Shown one piece after another: positions 11,867 through 22,970 of a DNA stretch of 64,000 nt. The notes beneath the pieces were generated by a model. That model was not told the origin of the DNA, searched no databases, and saw only the letters and a program-made list of their open reading frames with translations. The translations under genes were made by a program, and so were the position numbers. The number at the start of each line of letters is the position of its first letter. The first letter of the stretch is position 1. The DNA lies in NCBI GenBank assembly GCA_964017185.1, contig OZ024883.1, positions 2,976,001 to 3,040,000 on the forward strand. Direction: 5' to 3'. This stretch comes from Rugalucina vietnamica (lineage: Eukaryota; Mollusca; Bivalvia; Lucinida; Lucinidae).

Positions 11867-12527
11867 AAAGGTACAAGTAGGCAAAGATCAGGAAAAGGCG
11901 CAATCAGAAAAAGACTCCCACTCCAAAAACCGAGGTGGGAAAAAACCAAACTAACAATCAGGTACTTATACCATGAAAACATTTCGTAAGCCGAATGAGC
12001 AGCTATTTTCTCCATAGGTGGCCACTCAGTTACCTTAACTTAACTAAAAATATGCAAACATACATAAGGCGCCAACAGCACAAACATATTTTAAACACCA
12101 AGACATCAAACAAAAAGAACCACCACAGAAGTATCGACTTGGAACGATCAGTAACACAAGGTTACTGGCGGGTTTAAATCTATTTTACTCGGCCGTAACC
12201 TCACCCTCAGCTTCTGCAGTGGTTCATAACATTTAGTTAGTTCTTCGGTCCTCGTGGTGAATCTCTAACTAGTAAATGAATCATCAAGAACAAACAAATA
12301 AATCATGATAAACATCCTGATGAATCAAAAACCAGGACTCACAGATTCAGTAAGCTGCCCGACGATGGAGATCCCTGGGCGTCGAATAACCTACTAACTC
12401 CGGAGCTAAAGAAAAACATCAGTTGGACCCCGATGGGCCAAGCAACAGACAAGAAGCTCCGGCCCCAACCAACTAAAATGAATAGCTTTAAGTCGGGGCC
12501 ATCATAGAGTCTGACGCCCGAAAGGCG
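11867..12527 (-). mobile_element. RT-X 3' UTR fragment
   Basis: A well-preserved minus-strand 3' UTR from AAAAGGTACAAGTAGGCAAA to the end of the UTR at GAGTCTGACGCCCG. It directly abuts the preceding fragment head to tail, and the following plus-strand fragment at an inverted junction. Confidence 0.65.
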
Positions 12528-12930
12528 CTTTTACGTGATGTCTTTTCGGAACCAGAATTTTATGGTGACATGGTTTATAGATTTAGGAAACGTATAGGAA
12601 TGAATGTTTTTTCTTTTCAGTTTAGAAACATTATTATACGTTATCAACGTACAGGATATAAATTAAATGTTATGTGACAGTCTGCATATTTAGTTTTAAC
12701 CCAATCATGGTTGATAACTTTGCTACCTTCTTTAATTGCACGCTTCTCTGATGGCCCCGACTTAAAGCTATCCATTTAAGTTGAATTGGGCCGGAGCTTC
12801 TTGTCTGTTGCTTAACCCAACGGGATTTAACTGTTTTTCTTTTGCTCCAAGTAAGTTATCGGGCGCCCAGGGATCTCCATTGTCGGGTAGCTTACTGAAT
12901 CTATCATGATTTATTTGTTTATCCTCACTG
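12528..12930 (+). mobile_element. RT-X fragment: end of RT frame and 3' UTR
   Basis: Plus strand. The last part of the RT coding region (translating to blocks like SEPEFYG and ending near NCTPVG in better copies), followed by the UTR start (GGCCCCGACTTAAAGCTATC, GGAGCTTCTTGTCTGTTGCT). Joined in inverted orientation to 11867-12527. Confidence 0.6.
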
Positions 12931-13195
12931 CTCTTAAAGGATGTCATTTTTATTTTTATTTGCTATTACTGCAGCTGGTGTTGTGTCGTGAGGCGGTCCT
13001 AAAAAGTCTCCCCGTACATCATCCAAAGTGCAGATTATATTTTCGTTTTGGTCCTTTGAGATCAGCGGGGATATTCTGAGAAATCAGTAATTCATTATCG
13101 GTTTAGATTTATTTTCTAACCAACGTTTTATATATTTGGCTCTGTCTGGATAATGCTAGTCGTTGTATAGACTATCCTGTTGAAAGATGCAAAAT
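12931..13195 (-). repeat. Repeat D (reverse orientation)
   Basis: Reverse complement of D. It includes the D-to-D junction TTATTTGCTATTACTGCAGC, indicating that two D units once stood in tandem here. Confidence 0.6.
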
Positions 13196-13197
13196 TA

Positions 13198-13990
13198 CTA
13201 TAGGAATGAATTTTATTTTTGTTGATTTTATCGATGTGTAAACTCAGGCGAATCACTCACAAACTAAATAAAGCCCGAAGGGCTTTATGAAAAAGTTTGT
13301 GAGTGATTCGCCTGAGTTTACACATCGATAAAATCAACAAAAATAATAATTCATTCCTTATAATTTCAACTTTGTCCCATTACACTGCATTTATTTAAAT
13401 TGATTTCATTTTTTATAGCCAGCGGAAGGAAAATAGAGCAAAACGGATCTTCATGAGGCAGCCATCTTGAAAATTTCCAAGGCACAGAACTCACTTCTCG
13501 CAATTAATAGAAGCTATAACTGGCTTCCTAAAGACAAGCTGTAAAAGCGGGAGCTTTAAAACATCTCCCCTTCATTCAAAATTGTTCTTTTGGGAGGAAA
13601 TGTCGCCGTCTGGGCCGATAGAAAGACATGTCGATTTTGAACTGGGGCTCGGAACATTAGAAATTCAAACGTCAAATTTCTACACACAACAAGAAGATAA
13701 AAACGCTTACCTTACGATGTTGTATTAAAAGAAAAAGCGTCCATGTTTATTAAAAATTCCAAATATTCATTTCGACGCCTACAAAATGCGTTCATCCATT
13801 GTTTTTATGACGTTTAGATTTGGTGACGTCAACGTTTCCTCGAGGAAACGTCACGTAATCACGTAACGTCGCGCCGTTTTTAAGGTGAAAACCAAGTATT
13901 CTTACGCATTGCTTTTATCGAAGTATAAGTCTTATAAACAACCAATCAGAATGTAGGAAATTAGTGAAGTTGGAATTATTTTAAAAATAA
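13198..13990. mobile_element. Insertion with perfect hairpin arms
   Basis: 13202-13350 is a hairpin with arms of about 60 bp (TTGATTTTATCGATGTGTAA, ACTCAGGCGAATCACTCACA) around AAAGCCCGAAGGGCTTT. The remainder to about 13990 is CpG-richer than its surroundings with several ACGT/CGTCA words. RT-X sequence resumes after the poly-T. The right boundary is uncertain. Confidence 0.5.
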
Positions 13991-13997
13991 AAGCTTT

Positions 13998-13999
<2 letters not shown>

Positions 14000-14040
<41 letters not shown>
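14000..14040. repeat. Poly-T tract
   Basis: 41 consecutive T bases at the edge of the preceding insertion; the length may be an assembly estimate. Confidence 0.95.
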
Positions 14041-14071
14041 CATTAGAATTGCTCAGTTTTATTTTCATTCA

Positions 14072-14455
14072 TTGACTAATTATAGATTCACCACGAGGAC
14101 CGAACAACTAACTTAATGTTGTGAACCACTGCAGAAGCTGGGATGTGGTTATGACCATGTAAAACTAGATTAAGCCCGCTGATTACTGATCATTCCAGGG
14201 CTAGAATTCTGTGGTGCTTCTTATTGTTTTATGTTTTGGTGTTGACTTATTGTGCTGTTTGCGCCGTATGTGCGTTTTCATATTTTTAGTTGAGTTTGCG
14301 TAACTGAGTGGCCACCTATTGGTAAAATGGCTGTTCACTTGACTTAAGATATGTTTTCTTAGTATAAATACCTGATTGTTAATTTGGATTTTTCTCACCT
14401 CGGTTTTTCGAATGGTAATGTCTTTCTGATTGCACCATTTCCTGATTACATCCAG
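14072..14455 (+). mobile_element. RT-X 3' UTR end fragment
   Basis: Plus-strand copy from GATTCACCACGAGGACCGAA through GTGGCCACCTATTGG to TGATTGCACCATTTCCTGAT. The minus frame at 14201-14398 is a shadow of this UTR. Confidence 0.6.
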
Positions 14456-14605
14456 TACTGAATATCATTATTTATCAATATGTATGACCATATGCATATA
14501 AAGGGACATTTTAGCTCCCATCACGGTACCCGAAAAGCTCGTAATTAAAGTGCTATTTTAGTCAATGTGATATTGATATGTTTTGAAATAACTGACATTT
14601 TATCT

Positions 14606-14606
<1 letters not shown>

Positions 14607-14655
<49 letters not shown>
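14607..14655. repeat. Poly-T tract
   Basis: 49 consecutive T bases. Confidence 0.95.
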
Positions 14656-14739
14656 CGTTTATACATGTAACGTGCAAGACAGCAATGATTCAACATTTGT
14701 TGAATTTTTTCAGTGCCTTCTTGAAATATTTCTGTAAAT

Positions 14740-15070
14740 CAAATTGATCTTCTGTAAATCAATTCGATTATATCAACACGTCAACAATAATTTTCGGCCG
14801 TGAAACTTTCTTTCGGTGTAACACCCTTTGATGGCATTCAGTGGTTTTGTCACCGCGATATAGTATGTGATAGTCGCAATACCTCTCTTTGTGGGGACGC
14901 CATCATTTTGATTTATTTCTTATACGGCCTTTTAAAGTTTCTAGGTATTCCATGTAATTAGTGAAACAATGTCAAATACTACCGTGAACTTTGTTCTAAT
15001 GAGTGTCTTAAAAACACTTTTTTCTGGGTTTATTTAAGCTCTACATCAATTGTGAATATTAAAGTTCCTT
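14740..15070. repeat. Left arm of a dispersed inverted repeat
   Basis: GTCAACAATAATTT and GATAGTCGCAATACCTCT, with the following ATCATTTTGATTTATTTC, recur in inverse order and orientation at about 17925-18070. They are probably two copies of one unclassified element. No coding frame. Confidence 0.5.
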
Positions 15071-15139
15071 TAAGTTGCAGCAGGTCTAGAAAGTCGTGCA
15101 TTTGACTTATGTTTATTTGACCTTAGTCGCTACGTATTC

Positions 15140-15270
15140 GACCTGAGACTTAGGGTCTAAGCGTGAGGATTGTAGCCATGTAAAATCGATGTTTAAGCCC
15201 TGCAGTAATTTCTTTACTGTCCATTCCAAGACGATTCTGTTGTGATTTATCTTCAGGTTTTCTGGCTTTT
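15140..15270 (+). mobile_element. RT-X 3' UTR fragment, diverged
   Basis: Recognisable only by spacing and blocks: GTAGCCATGTAAAATCGAT-TTAAGCCC, then TGTCCATTCCAAGACGATTCTG-like sequence corresponding to the UTR near 14150-14200. Low similarity. Confidence 0.35.
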
Positions 15271-15333
15271 TTCTGTTTATCTGTTAAACTCGTATTTTGT
15301 TGATTCTAGACAGATGGCTATCTTGCTTAAAAA

Positions 15334-15683
15334 GAGCCAGTCAACTTGTTCATCATTCATGCTGAAACATTATTGTGATGTTCTGTACTCTACTTTCTTT
15401 CCCGCCTGGTGTTTGGGTTTGGGATTTTAAATTCAATTGTACATTCTCTGTACCTTCTATGACTTCTTTCTCGTGATGTTAAGAACTAGCTGTGGCGTGG
15501 TTGTAACTGAGCCAGTCAACTTGTTCATCATTCATGCTGAAACATTATTGTGATGTTCTGTACTCTACTTTCTTTCCCGCCTGGTGTTTGGGTTTGGGAT
15601 TTTAAATTCAATTGTACATTCTCTGTACCTTCTATGACTTCTTTCTCGTGATGTTAAGAACTAGCTGTGGCGTGGTTGTAACT
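15334..15683. repeat. Exact tandem duplication, 2 x 175 bp
   Basis: The unit starting GAGCCAGTCAACTTGTTCAT is repeated immediately at 15509 with no difference that I could find by eye. Either very recent or an assembly artefact. Confidence 0.85.
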
Positions 15684-16264
15684 GAGCCATGTCTTTCATT
15701 TAGCTGATGAATTTTCAATGTGGATACGCCATTTGAAAAATCTGTTAAATGTCTGGATTGCTGACGTTGACACCATTTTATCTTGTACATGTCTCATTTT
15801 CAAATGACCATCAAGGCTATATCGGTGATATGTCAAATATCTTATGTAAGATGAGTCAACGATCACGTTCAGTTGCTCACCATCTGCTTCAGACCCTATT
15901 GTTCGAATTTATTCAGCGGATAAATCGTTTTGTTTTGTTTTAAGATCAAACTTGTTTTGCATGAAACCAGCTGCAAACGTCAAAAGCCAAACACAAAAGG
16001 TCTTGCTAAAACCATTTATTGTCAGATTTGATGTCATAAAACATCAAAGCAATATTGTTTAGAATTTATTGAACAAATAATTTGTTTATTCTACAACAAT
16101 GGTTGTTCATTTAACACATTATAAGCCATTGAAAGCTTTTGTGGTTGATGAAAATAGAACCTTTTAGTCACATATTAGCTATTTTGAATGTTTTTGTAAT
16201 TTATTTATTAAGCGCGTAACCTCTTATTAACATTGAAAGAAAATACCATATTATTGGTACAAAA
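15684..16264. other. No recognised feature
   Basis: AT-rich single-copy-looking sequence. The 64-codon frame at 15749-15943 has no recognisable motif. Confidence 0.5.
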
Positions 16265-16368
16265 CTAGTCAATCGTGAAACTGTATTTCCATATGCTGAT
16301 TATGGTTAATATAAGCCTAGTCAATCGTGAAACTGTATTTCCATATGCTGATTATGGTTAATATAAGC
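16265..16368. repeat. Exact tandem duplication, 2 x 52 bp
   Basis: CTAGTCAATCGTGAAACTGT and the following bases occur at 16265 and again at 16317 without visible change. Confidence 0.85.
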
Positions 16369-16811
16369 CTTGTTTTACAAACTATTAATGAACAATAGTA
16401 AGATTTAATCTTAAGATCAAAATCAATTCAGTGATTATTAATATTAGCGTGTTTGCAGCTGATGTGAAGGGGTTATAATTGCAGGCGATAAGCTTTATGC
16501 AGTGCCTTTTATGCACTGGCACCATACAGAACTAAGATTCACTTCAATATCAGTAACTCTTGGCATAATCTTAACCATTTGATGTTTGATCTTAGAACGG
16601 ATTGCGCTGAAATCACCAAGAATAACAACCCTAGCCGGTAAATCATACGTCATATGAAACGAGTACTACATCAGTATAACACAATCTAGTACTACAACAA
16701 TATAACATGTCCAAGCCATGTATCCCCACTATGTATGTTACAAAGACATGTTTTCGTAATGATTATCTAATCAAGATTCGCAAATCAACCAATGCTGGAG
16801 AAGTGGAAAAT

Positions 16812-17715
16812 AAAATAAAACTGAGATCCTTTAAGAGCAGTGAACATATTAATGAGCAAGGGAATGGGCCATTAAGCCACTTCAGTGACCCTAAAGATAT
16901 GGCAACATAGAGCCAAAGAGAATTAATTAAGTTTTGCCTCTTTCAACAGGGCAGTCGATACAAAGACTAGAATAATCCAAATGGGCCCAAATATATTAAA
17001 TGTGGTAAGAAAATGAATCTAAACCGATACCAGCACAACACCAGCTGTAGTAATAGCAAATAAGATAAAACTGAGATCCTTTAAGAGCAGTGAACATATT
17101 AATGAGGAGGGGAATGGGCCATACCGCGGTTTCGGCTGCTTAAGCCTATTCAGTGACCCTAAAGATTTGGTAGCATAGAGCCAAAGAGAATTAATTAAGT
17201 TTTGCCTCTTTCAACAGGGCAGTCGATACAAAGACTAAAATAATCCAAATGGGACCAAATATATTAAACGTGGTTCAACACGGCACAACACCAGCTGCAG
17301 TAATAGCAAATAAAATAAAACTGAGACCCTTTGTGAGCAGTGAACATATTAATGAGAAGGGGAATGGGCCATACCGCGGTTTCGGCTACTTAAACCTATT
17401 CAGTTACCATAAAGATTTGGCAACATAGAGCCAAAGAGAATTACTTTAGTTTTGCCTCTTTGAATAGGGCAGTCGATACAAAGACCAAAATAATCCAAAT
17501 GGGGCCAAATATATTAAACCAATAATATTTTTCCCGATTTCTCAGAACACCCTCGCTGATCTCAAAGGACCAAAGGGAAAATATAATCTGCACTATGGGT
17601 ATGTACAGGGAGACGTTTTACGACCGCCACACGGCACAACACCATCAAATAAGATAAAACTGAGACCCTTAAGGAGCAGTGAACATATTAATGAGAAGGG
17701 GAATGGGCTATACCG
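16812..17715 (+). repeat. Tandem array of repeat D
   Basis: Unit starts (ATAAAACTGAGA(T/C)CC) at about 16813, 17061, 17310 and 17651. Each is joined to the preceding unit's end (AGTAATAGCAAATAA) where that end is present. Unit lengths are about 248, 249 and 341 bp plus a partial, because the first units lack an internal part. This shows D can exist as a local satellite. Short frames here are not genes. Confidence 0.75.
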
Positions 17716-18371
17716 CGGATTCCTGTTATAATCAAGTCTTAGGACAAACCTAACAGAGTAACATTTGACAACATCACATATATTAACATCATCTATACTG
17801 CAATACTACTATATCGAAAGTAGCTTTAGTAATCAAACTAGCTAAATTAAACTAAAAGCATAAAATTTTACATATTTGATGGCGAACCTAAAAAATTAAA
17901 TAGAAGAAATTCGAAATAAATCAAAATGATACCAATTTCACAAAAGAGGTATTGCGACTATCGTACAACTCATCTTTTCGAAATTATCCATGAATGCTAT
18001 AAAAAGAAATAAAACTGAGACGGTAGTTTATAGCTAGAAATTATTGTTGACGGTTTGATACAATCAGCTTGATTTAAAGAAAGAAATCCATTTCTTCTGT
18101 TGATAAAAACATTTCAAATTTGACAGAAAGCGGTGTGTTTTCAGCCCTGTATTGTGATAAAAATGAGCAGCTGACTTTTTACCTGATTCATAACCTGACA
18201 AAGTGAACACAACCCACGTTTTCATTATTTTCTATAATACTATCTTCAATAAAGATGCTATCTACTAATACCGTGTGCTCTTGTTCACAATTGTCACTTA
18301 GATCGACGCGTAGCACCTTTAAATCCAAGTAATTAAAGAGCGTGTTTTACTGCAAGAAATATTTCATGTCG
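17716..18371. repeat. Right arm of inverted repeat and unassigned DNA
   Basis: About 17925-18070 is the inverse counterpart of 14740-15070 (GTATTGCGACTATCGTACAA, AATTATTGTTGACGG). The rest is AT-rich without recognised content. Confidence 0.45.
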
Positions 18372-18620
18372 CATCAGGAAAACATGTCCGTGCAATATAT
18401 ACCCCCTTAAACCCCACTTTTATATAGAAAAACTGGGGTCTGCAGGGGTATACCTATTTTTACCAATTTTTCTTATTCTTGCTCCAAAACATTGATCGAC
18501 GAGGCGGTTCTAACGTGTACCCACAGTCTATGTTTTGAGCAAAAATAAGAAAAATAGCAAACATTTTCTACTGAAAATTTTCATATTTTACAACTTCAAA
18601 AATCTCTCTACTATTTCCGA
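18372..18620 (+). mobile_element. Family E MITE, right end decayed
   Basis: Starts CATCAGGAAAACATGTCCGT and includes TATATACCCCCTTAAACCCC and the half-hairpin GAGGCGGTTCTAACGTG. One arm of the core hairpin is shortened and the right terminus is diverged. Confidence 0.7.
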
Positions 18621-19091
18621 TATGAAGTCAAAGCCAATTGATGGTCCATGTTTATGACAGTTGTTCGAATATACTTTAAAACGACTTTCATTTTTTATTT
18701 CTCAGAATTTGTCCGCATTATCTCAGTGGCGAGTTCTCTTGAACCTCCCTCTGGGATCAATTTGTTTCAATTTTATAAATGGATTTGAACACCCATTCCA
18801 GAAATCCTGGATCCGCCTCTGTATCTCTGGTGTCTCTGATTATTGTCTGACCCAAATCGCGGAAATCAAGTTACGACACGTGTGATGGCATGTGACGCGA
18901 GTGACTTGCCCCTAGCAGCTTAGCCAGCTATAAATAACAAGAATACGCTTTTAAAAAAAGAAAAACGAGATAGAAACCGATAAGTCCGTTGGAATTGTTT
19001 TCAATCTTATTAGAGCGAAAGAAGCACAAATTTAAGTTAACACATCCATACCATCCATCTAAATGAATCTTATTTACAACCAACTCAGTGC

Positions 19092-19161
<70 letters not shown>

Positions 19162-19493
19162 GCTCTATCTCCACTAAATAAGTTGATAAGAAATATAACG
19201 TTTTATTTACCTTCACTCTGTATAAACAGTTATGTATGATATTTAATATACCCGTTGTCTTTATTTTTCATACTTTTGTGTATGTAAAACACATGTTTTC
19301 ATATTTATGTTTATGTATTACCCATGCATGTATAACTTATGTTATTGCTACATAGTCAATTGAAATCCGTGTTCAGTACCAAATTCGAGGAGAAGACCAC
19401 CATAGGCCTAGCCTACTGTCTGATCCTTTGGTACATATGTATATACTTTGTATGTATGTATGTTATCATGAAATTTCCAATAAATAAATACTG
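18621..19493. other. Unassigned DNA with a (CT)n microsatellite
   Basis: Apart from the dinucleotide tract at 19094-19159 I recognise nothing. The frames at 18661-18885 and 19339-19551 lack support. Confidence 0.5.
19094..19159. repeat. (CT)n microsatellite
   Basis: 33 uninterrupted CT dinucleotides. Confidence 0.95.
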
Positions 19494-19494
19494 G

Positions 19495-19545
19495 AAAAGG
19501 TACAAGTTAGGAAAAACGCGCAATCAGAAAGAAAGCTGTGTGAGC
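19495..19545 (-). mobile_element. RT-X 3' terminal scrap
   Basis: GGAAAAGGTACAAGTTAGGA followed by CGCGCAATCAGAAAGAAAG matches the RT-X 3' terminus for about 50 bp only. Confidence 0.45.
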
Positions 19546-19740
19546 AAATAATGAAGTGAGGTGGTCACGGTGCTATCTTGGACAGAACAAGTAAAAAGCA
19601 GAAGGCTAGGTGAACAGCCAAATGATATTCGGGGTGCAACAAAATCATGCAACATGAAAATCATAATTGGAATAGCTTGGATAAATGTGAACCACAACAA
19701 CAGTGCCGCCTTGGCATGCTAAGTTATAAATAACTGTGGA

Positions 19741-20700
19741 GGCTTAAACCGGTTTCTAAAGGGTCACTGAAGAGGCTTAAAGAGCTGAAACCGCGGTATG
19801 GCCCGTACCTTTTCTCATTAATATGCTCACTGCTTTTAAAGGATCTCACTTTATTTTTATTTGCTATTACTGCAGCTGGTGTTGTGCCGTGTGGCGGCCG
19901 TAATGTCTCCCTGTGCATCATCCATAGTGAAGATTATATTTGCATTTTGGTCCTTTGAGTTCAGAGAGGGTATTTTGAGAATTCAGAAATTCATTATCGG
20001 TTGAGATTCATTTTCTAACCACCTTTTAATATATTTGGCTCTGTTTGGATAAACTAGTTTTTGTATCGACTATTCTGTTTAAAGCTGCAAAATGACAGTA
20101 TTTCTCTTTGGCTCCATTTTGCCAAGTCTAAAGGGCCACTGAAGAGGCCTAAATTGCCGAAACCGTGGTATGGACCATCCCTTTTCTCATTAATATGCTC
20201 ACTGCTTTTAAAGGATCTCAGTTTATTTTTATTTACAGGGCCCTATCCTCACGATCAGCTTCTGCAGTGGTTCACAAATTTAGTTAGTTGTTCAGTCCTC
20301 ATAGTGAATCTCTAACTAGTAATGAGTCACTACGGACAAACAAATAAATTATGATAACCGCCATGATAGATCAAAAACAAGGGCACAGATAGAATCAGCT
20401 GCCCGGCGACAGAGATTCCTCGGCGCCAAACAACATCACTAAAATCTTGAGCAAACAAAAAACAAACCCCGGTGGGTTAAGCAACAGACAAGAAGCTCGG
20501 GCCCCATCCAACTTAAGCTTTACGTCGGCGCCATCATAGAGTCTGACGCCCGACCCCCGGCGTGCAATTAAAGAAGGCAGCATAGTTATCAAACGCGATT
20601 GAGTTAAAAACTAAGCATGCAGACTGTCGCATCTAATTTACATTATAACATATACGTTTATAACGTACGGTGATTTTTCTATATCATTCCTTCATATCCG
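19741..20700 (-). mobile_element. RT-X 3' UTR with a tandem repeat D insertion
   Basis: RT-X UTR stops within GGCTTAAACCGGTTT at about 19757 and resumes at CAGGGCCCTATCC at about 20236. These two blocks are contiguous in other copies. The insertion is D in reverse orientation, about 1.3 units with a 373-bp period (AAGGGTCACTGAAGAGGCTT at 19758, its counterpart at 20131). After 20236 the UTR continues to the end of the RT frame at about 20530-20700. Confidence 0.6.
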
Positions 20701-20729
20701 TTTCTTAAAGTTGTAAAAATCTGTATAAA

Positions 20730-20815
20730 TTGGTCGTTAATATTTTTCTCACCTCGGTTTTCGGTTGGGACTTTGGTTCTGAATGCATCAATTCCTGATC
20801 ATTGCTTACTGTTTT
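20730..20815 (+). mobile_element. RT-X 3' terminal fragment
   Basis: TTTTTCTCACCTCGGTTTTC through TTCCTGATCATTGCTTACTG is the last 80 bp of RT-X on the plus strand, facing the preceding minus-strand fragment. Confidence 0.5.
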
Positions 20816-21336
20816 CTTTCCTATAGTTTTATGCCATTTTTTTCAAAAGTATAGGTCATGTTTGTCTTTTTAGAATAAATTTGTTAAAATTCCCATTAAA
20901 TGAAAGCAGGAGCCTATAATTATAGGCTCCTGATGAAAGTCAGTTCACCCTTTGGTCAGTTAATTAAAATGTTCCTCAAATGATACCCTTCCTTCCCTCA
21001 GGTCACAAAAGGGTTTTGACCAGTCAGTCAGTTTCCATCCTTCATTGTTTCCCCCATTGTGTCTACTGTCAATGCAATCAACGTCTACAAAAGTAAAAGT
21101 GTTTGCATCAGTATGCTCATGGCTGGTTTAATTGGCACTTGTGTATTTTCTTGTGGTTCAAGTCTCTCATTATCTGTATTCTAGTGGTTGAAGTTCAACT
21201 GTACCACCTGGGCCCGCCAAGTCAATTTCCAGTGAAATAACATCGAGGCAATATTGATATGTCTTGTTTCATAGACTTTGTACAGGTTGGACATAGACTT
21301 ACATAAACAAAAACATAGACATTTGAAAAACCTTTT
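20816..21336. other. No recognised feature except a short palindrome
   Basis: AGGAGCCTATAATTATAGGCTCCT at about 20909-20934 is a perfect palindrome (13-bp arms). The rest is unassigned. Confidence 0.5.
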
Positions 21337-22446
21337 CTAAGTTTTATCGTAGACACTATGAATTGATTTCCAAATATAATGTTGGGTTAAAGACGCTTTT
21401 AAGCGAGGGCCTTTCGGAACCTGAATTTTATGGTAACTTGGTTTACAAATTTAAGACACTTATAGGAAGTAATGATTTTTCTTTTCAATTCAGAAAAATC
21501 ATAACACGTTACAGACGTATAGGTTATAACTTGTATGTGATGCGACAGTCTACATGCTTAGTTTCTAACCCAATCATGGTTGATAACTATGCTGCCTTCT
21601 TTAATTGCACGCCGGTGGGTCGGGCGTCAGACTCTTTGATGGTCCCGACTTAAAGCTATTCATTTTAGTCGGTTTGGGCTGGAGCTTCTTGTCTATTGCT
21701 TGGCCTACCGGGGTTCAACTGGTGTTTTTCTTTTGCTACGGAGTTAGTAGGTTATTCGGCGCCCAAGGAACTCCATCATCGGGCAGCTTACTCAATCTGG
21801 GAGTCCTCGTTTTTTATTCATCAGCATGTTTATCATGATTTATTTGTTTGTTCTTGATGATTGGTTTAAACATATTTATTCTCAATTTCAAATTGACATG
21901 CAAACATATATACATACAATAGCAAATTGTAGGATTAGAACGAAAGCTTTAAGCTTATAGAGTTCCTTTCCTTCTTGAAGATTCATTGACTAGTTAAAGA
22001 TTCACCATGAGGACCGTATGAACCACTGCAGAAACTGAGGGTGAGGTTATGGCCATGTAAAACCGGTTTAAGCCCGCCAGTAACTGTGTGTTACTGATCG
22101 TTCCAAGGCAATACTTCTGTGGTGGTTCTTTTTGTTTTATGTCTTGGTGTTTAAAATTTTTTGTGCTGTTGGCGCCTTATGTATGTTTTCATATTTTAGT
22201 TAAGGTAACTGAGTGGCCACCTATTGGGAAAATAGCTGCTCATTCGGCTTACGATATGTTTTCATGGCATAAGTACATGTACCTGATTGTTAGTTTGTTT
22301 TTTTCCCCGCTTAGGTTTTTGGAGTGGGGATCTTTTTCTGACTGGGCCTTTTCCTGATCTTTGCCTACTTGTACTTTTTTCTAGACATAGAATATCTTTC
22401 TAATTGCGCCTTTTTCCTGATCGTTGCCTACTTGTACCTTTTTGTA
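21337..22446 (+). mobile_element. RT-X fragment: RT C-terminus plus full 3' UTR
   Basis: The best plus-strand copy. 21363-21653 translates to the RT C-terminal region with blocks KYNVGLKTLL, SEPEFYG, RKIITRYRRIGYN, MRQST and NCTPVGRASDS, ending in a stop. A roughly 700-bp 3' UTR follows. The last 70-80 bp (TTTTCCTGATCTTTGCCTAC and TGTACTTTTTT) are doubled in tandem at 22305-22375 and 22390-22445. The frames at 21605-21838 and 22088-22357 lie in the UTR. Confidence 0.65.
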
Positions 22447-22544
22447 GCTTATTTAGCTACTAAAATAACTATGCTGTTGAACTATTACTAGAAGGGTTTA
22501 TAGTATAAAGAACCAAAGTCTCGCCCTAAGAAGGAACATCTAAG

Positions 22545-22970
22545 GATGAGGTACTTATACAAAAAGAATATATTGTAATCTCTGAAGAAGTAGCTATTTT
22601 CCTAAATATGTCAACTCAGTTACCTGAACTGAACTAAATATACATGTATAAATACGCGCATAAAAGGTACAAACAAGATATAACTTGGCACAAAAACACC
22701 AAAACCACAAACGAAAACACAACAGGCGTACCGCCTTCAAGCGGCCAGTAATATAAATTACTAGGGCCTTAAACAAGTTTAACGGGATCTAACATCACCC
22801 TAAGCTCCTGCAGTGGCCCAGTCATGCAAACATTAATATAAATTAGCAAAATATGTTTGACGATATAACAGTAACTGATTGTAAAATTATTTTCCCTACC
22901 TCGGTTTTTGGAATGGGACTTTCCTTTTGATTGCACCATTTTCTGATCATTGCTTACTTTAATTTTGTAT
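22545..22970. mobile_element. Diverged RT-X 3' UTR fragments, facing each other
   Basis: Minus strand at 22545-22830 (AGTAGCTATTTTCC, TCAACTCAGTTACC, CACCCTAAGCTCCTGCAGTGG), then plus strand at about 22885-22970 (CCCTACCTCGGTTTTTGGAA, TTTTCTGATCATTGCTTACT). Older than the neighbouring copies, judging by divergence. Confidence 0.5.

Noticed and set aside
13380-13980. CpG-rich promoter or exon
   Set aside because: Higher CpG and CGTCA words, but no open frame or splice pattern, and the segment is inside a palindrome-headed insertion.
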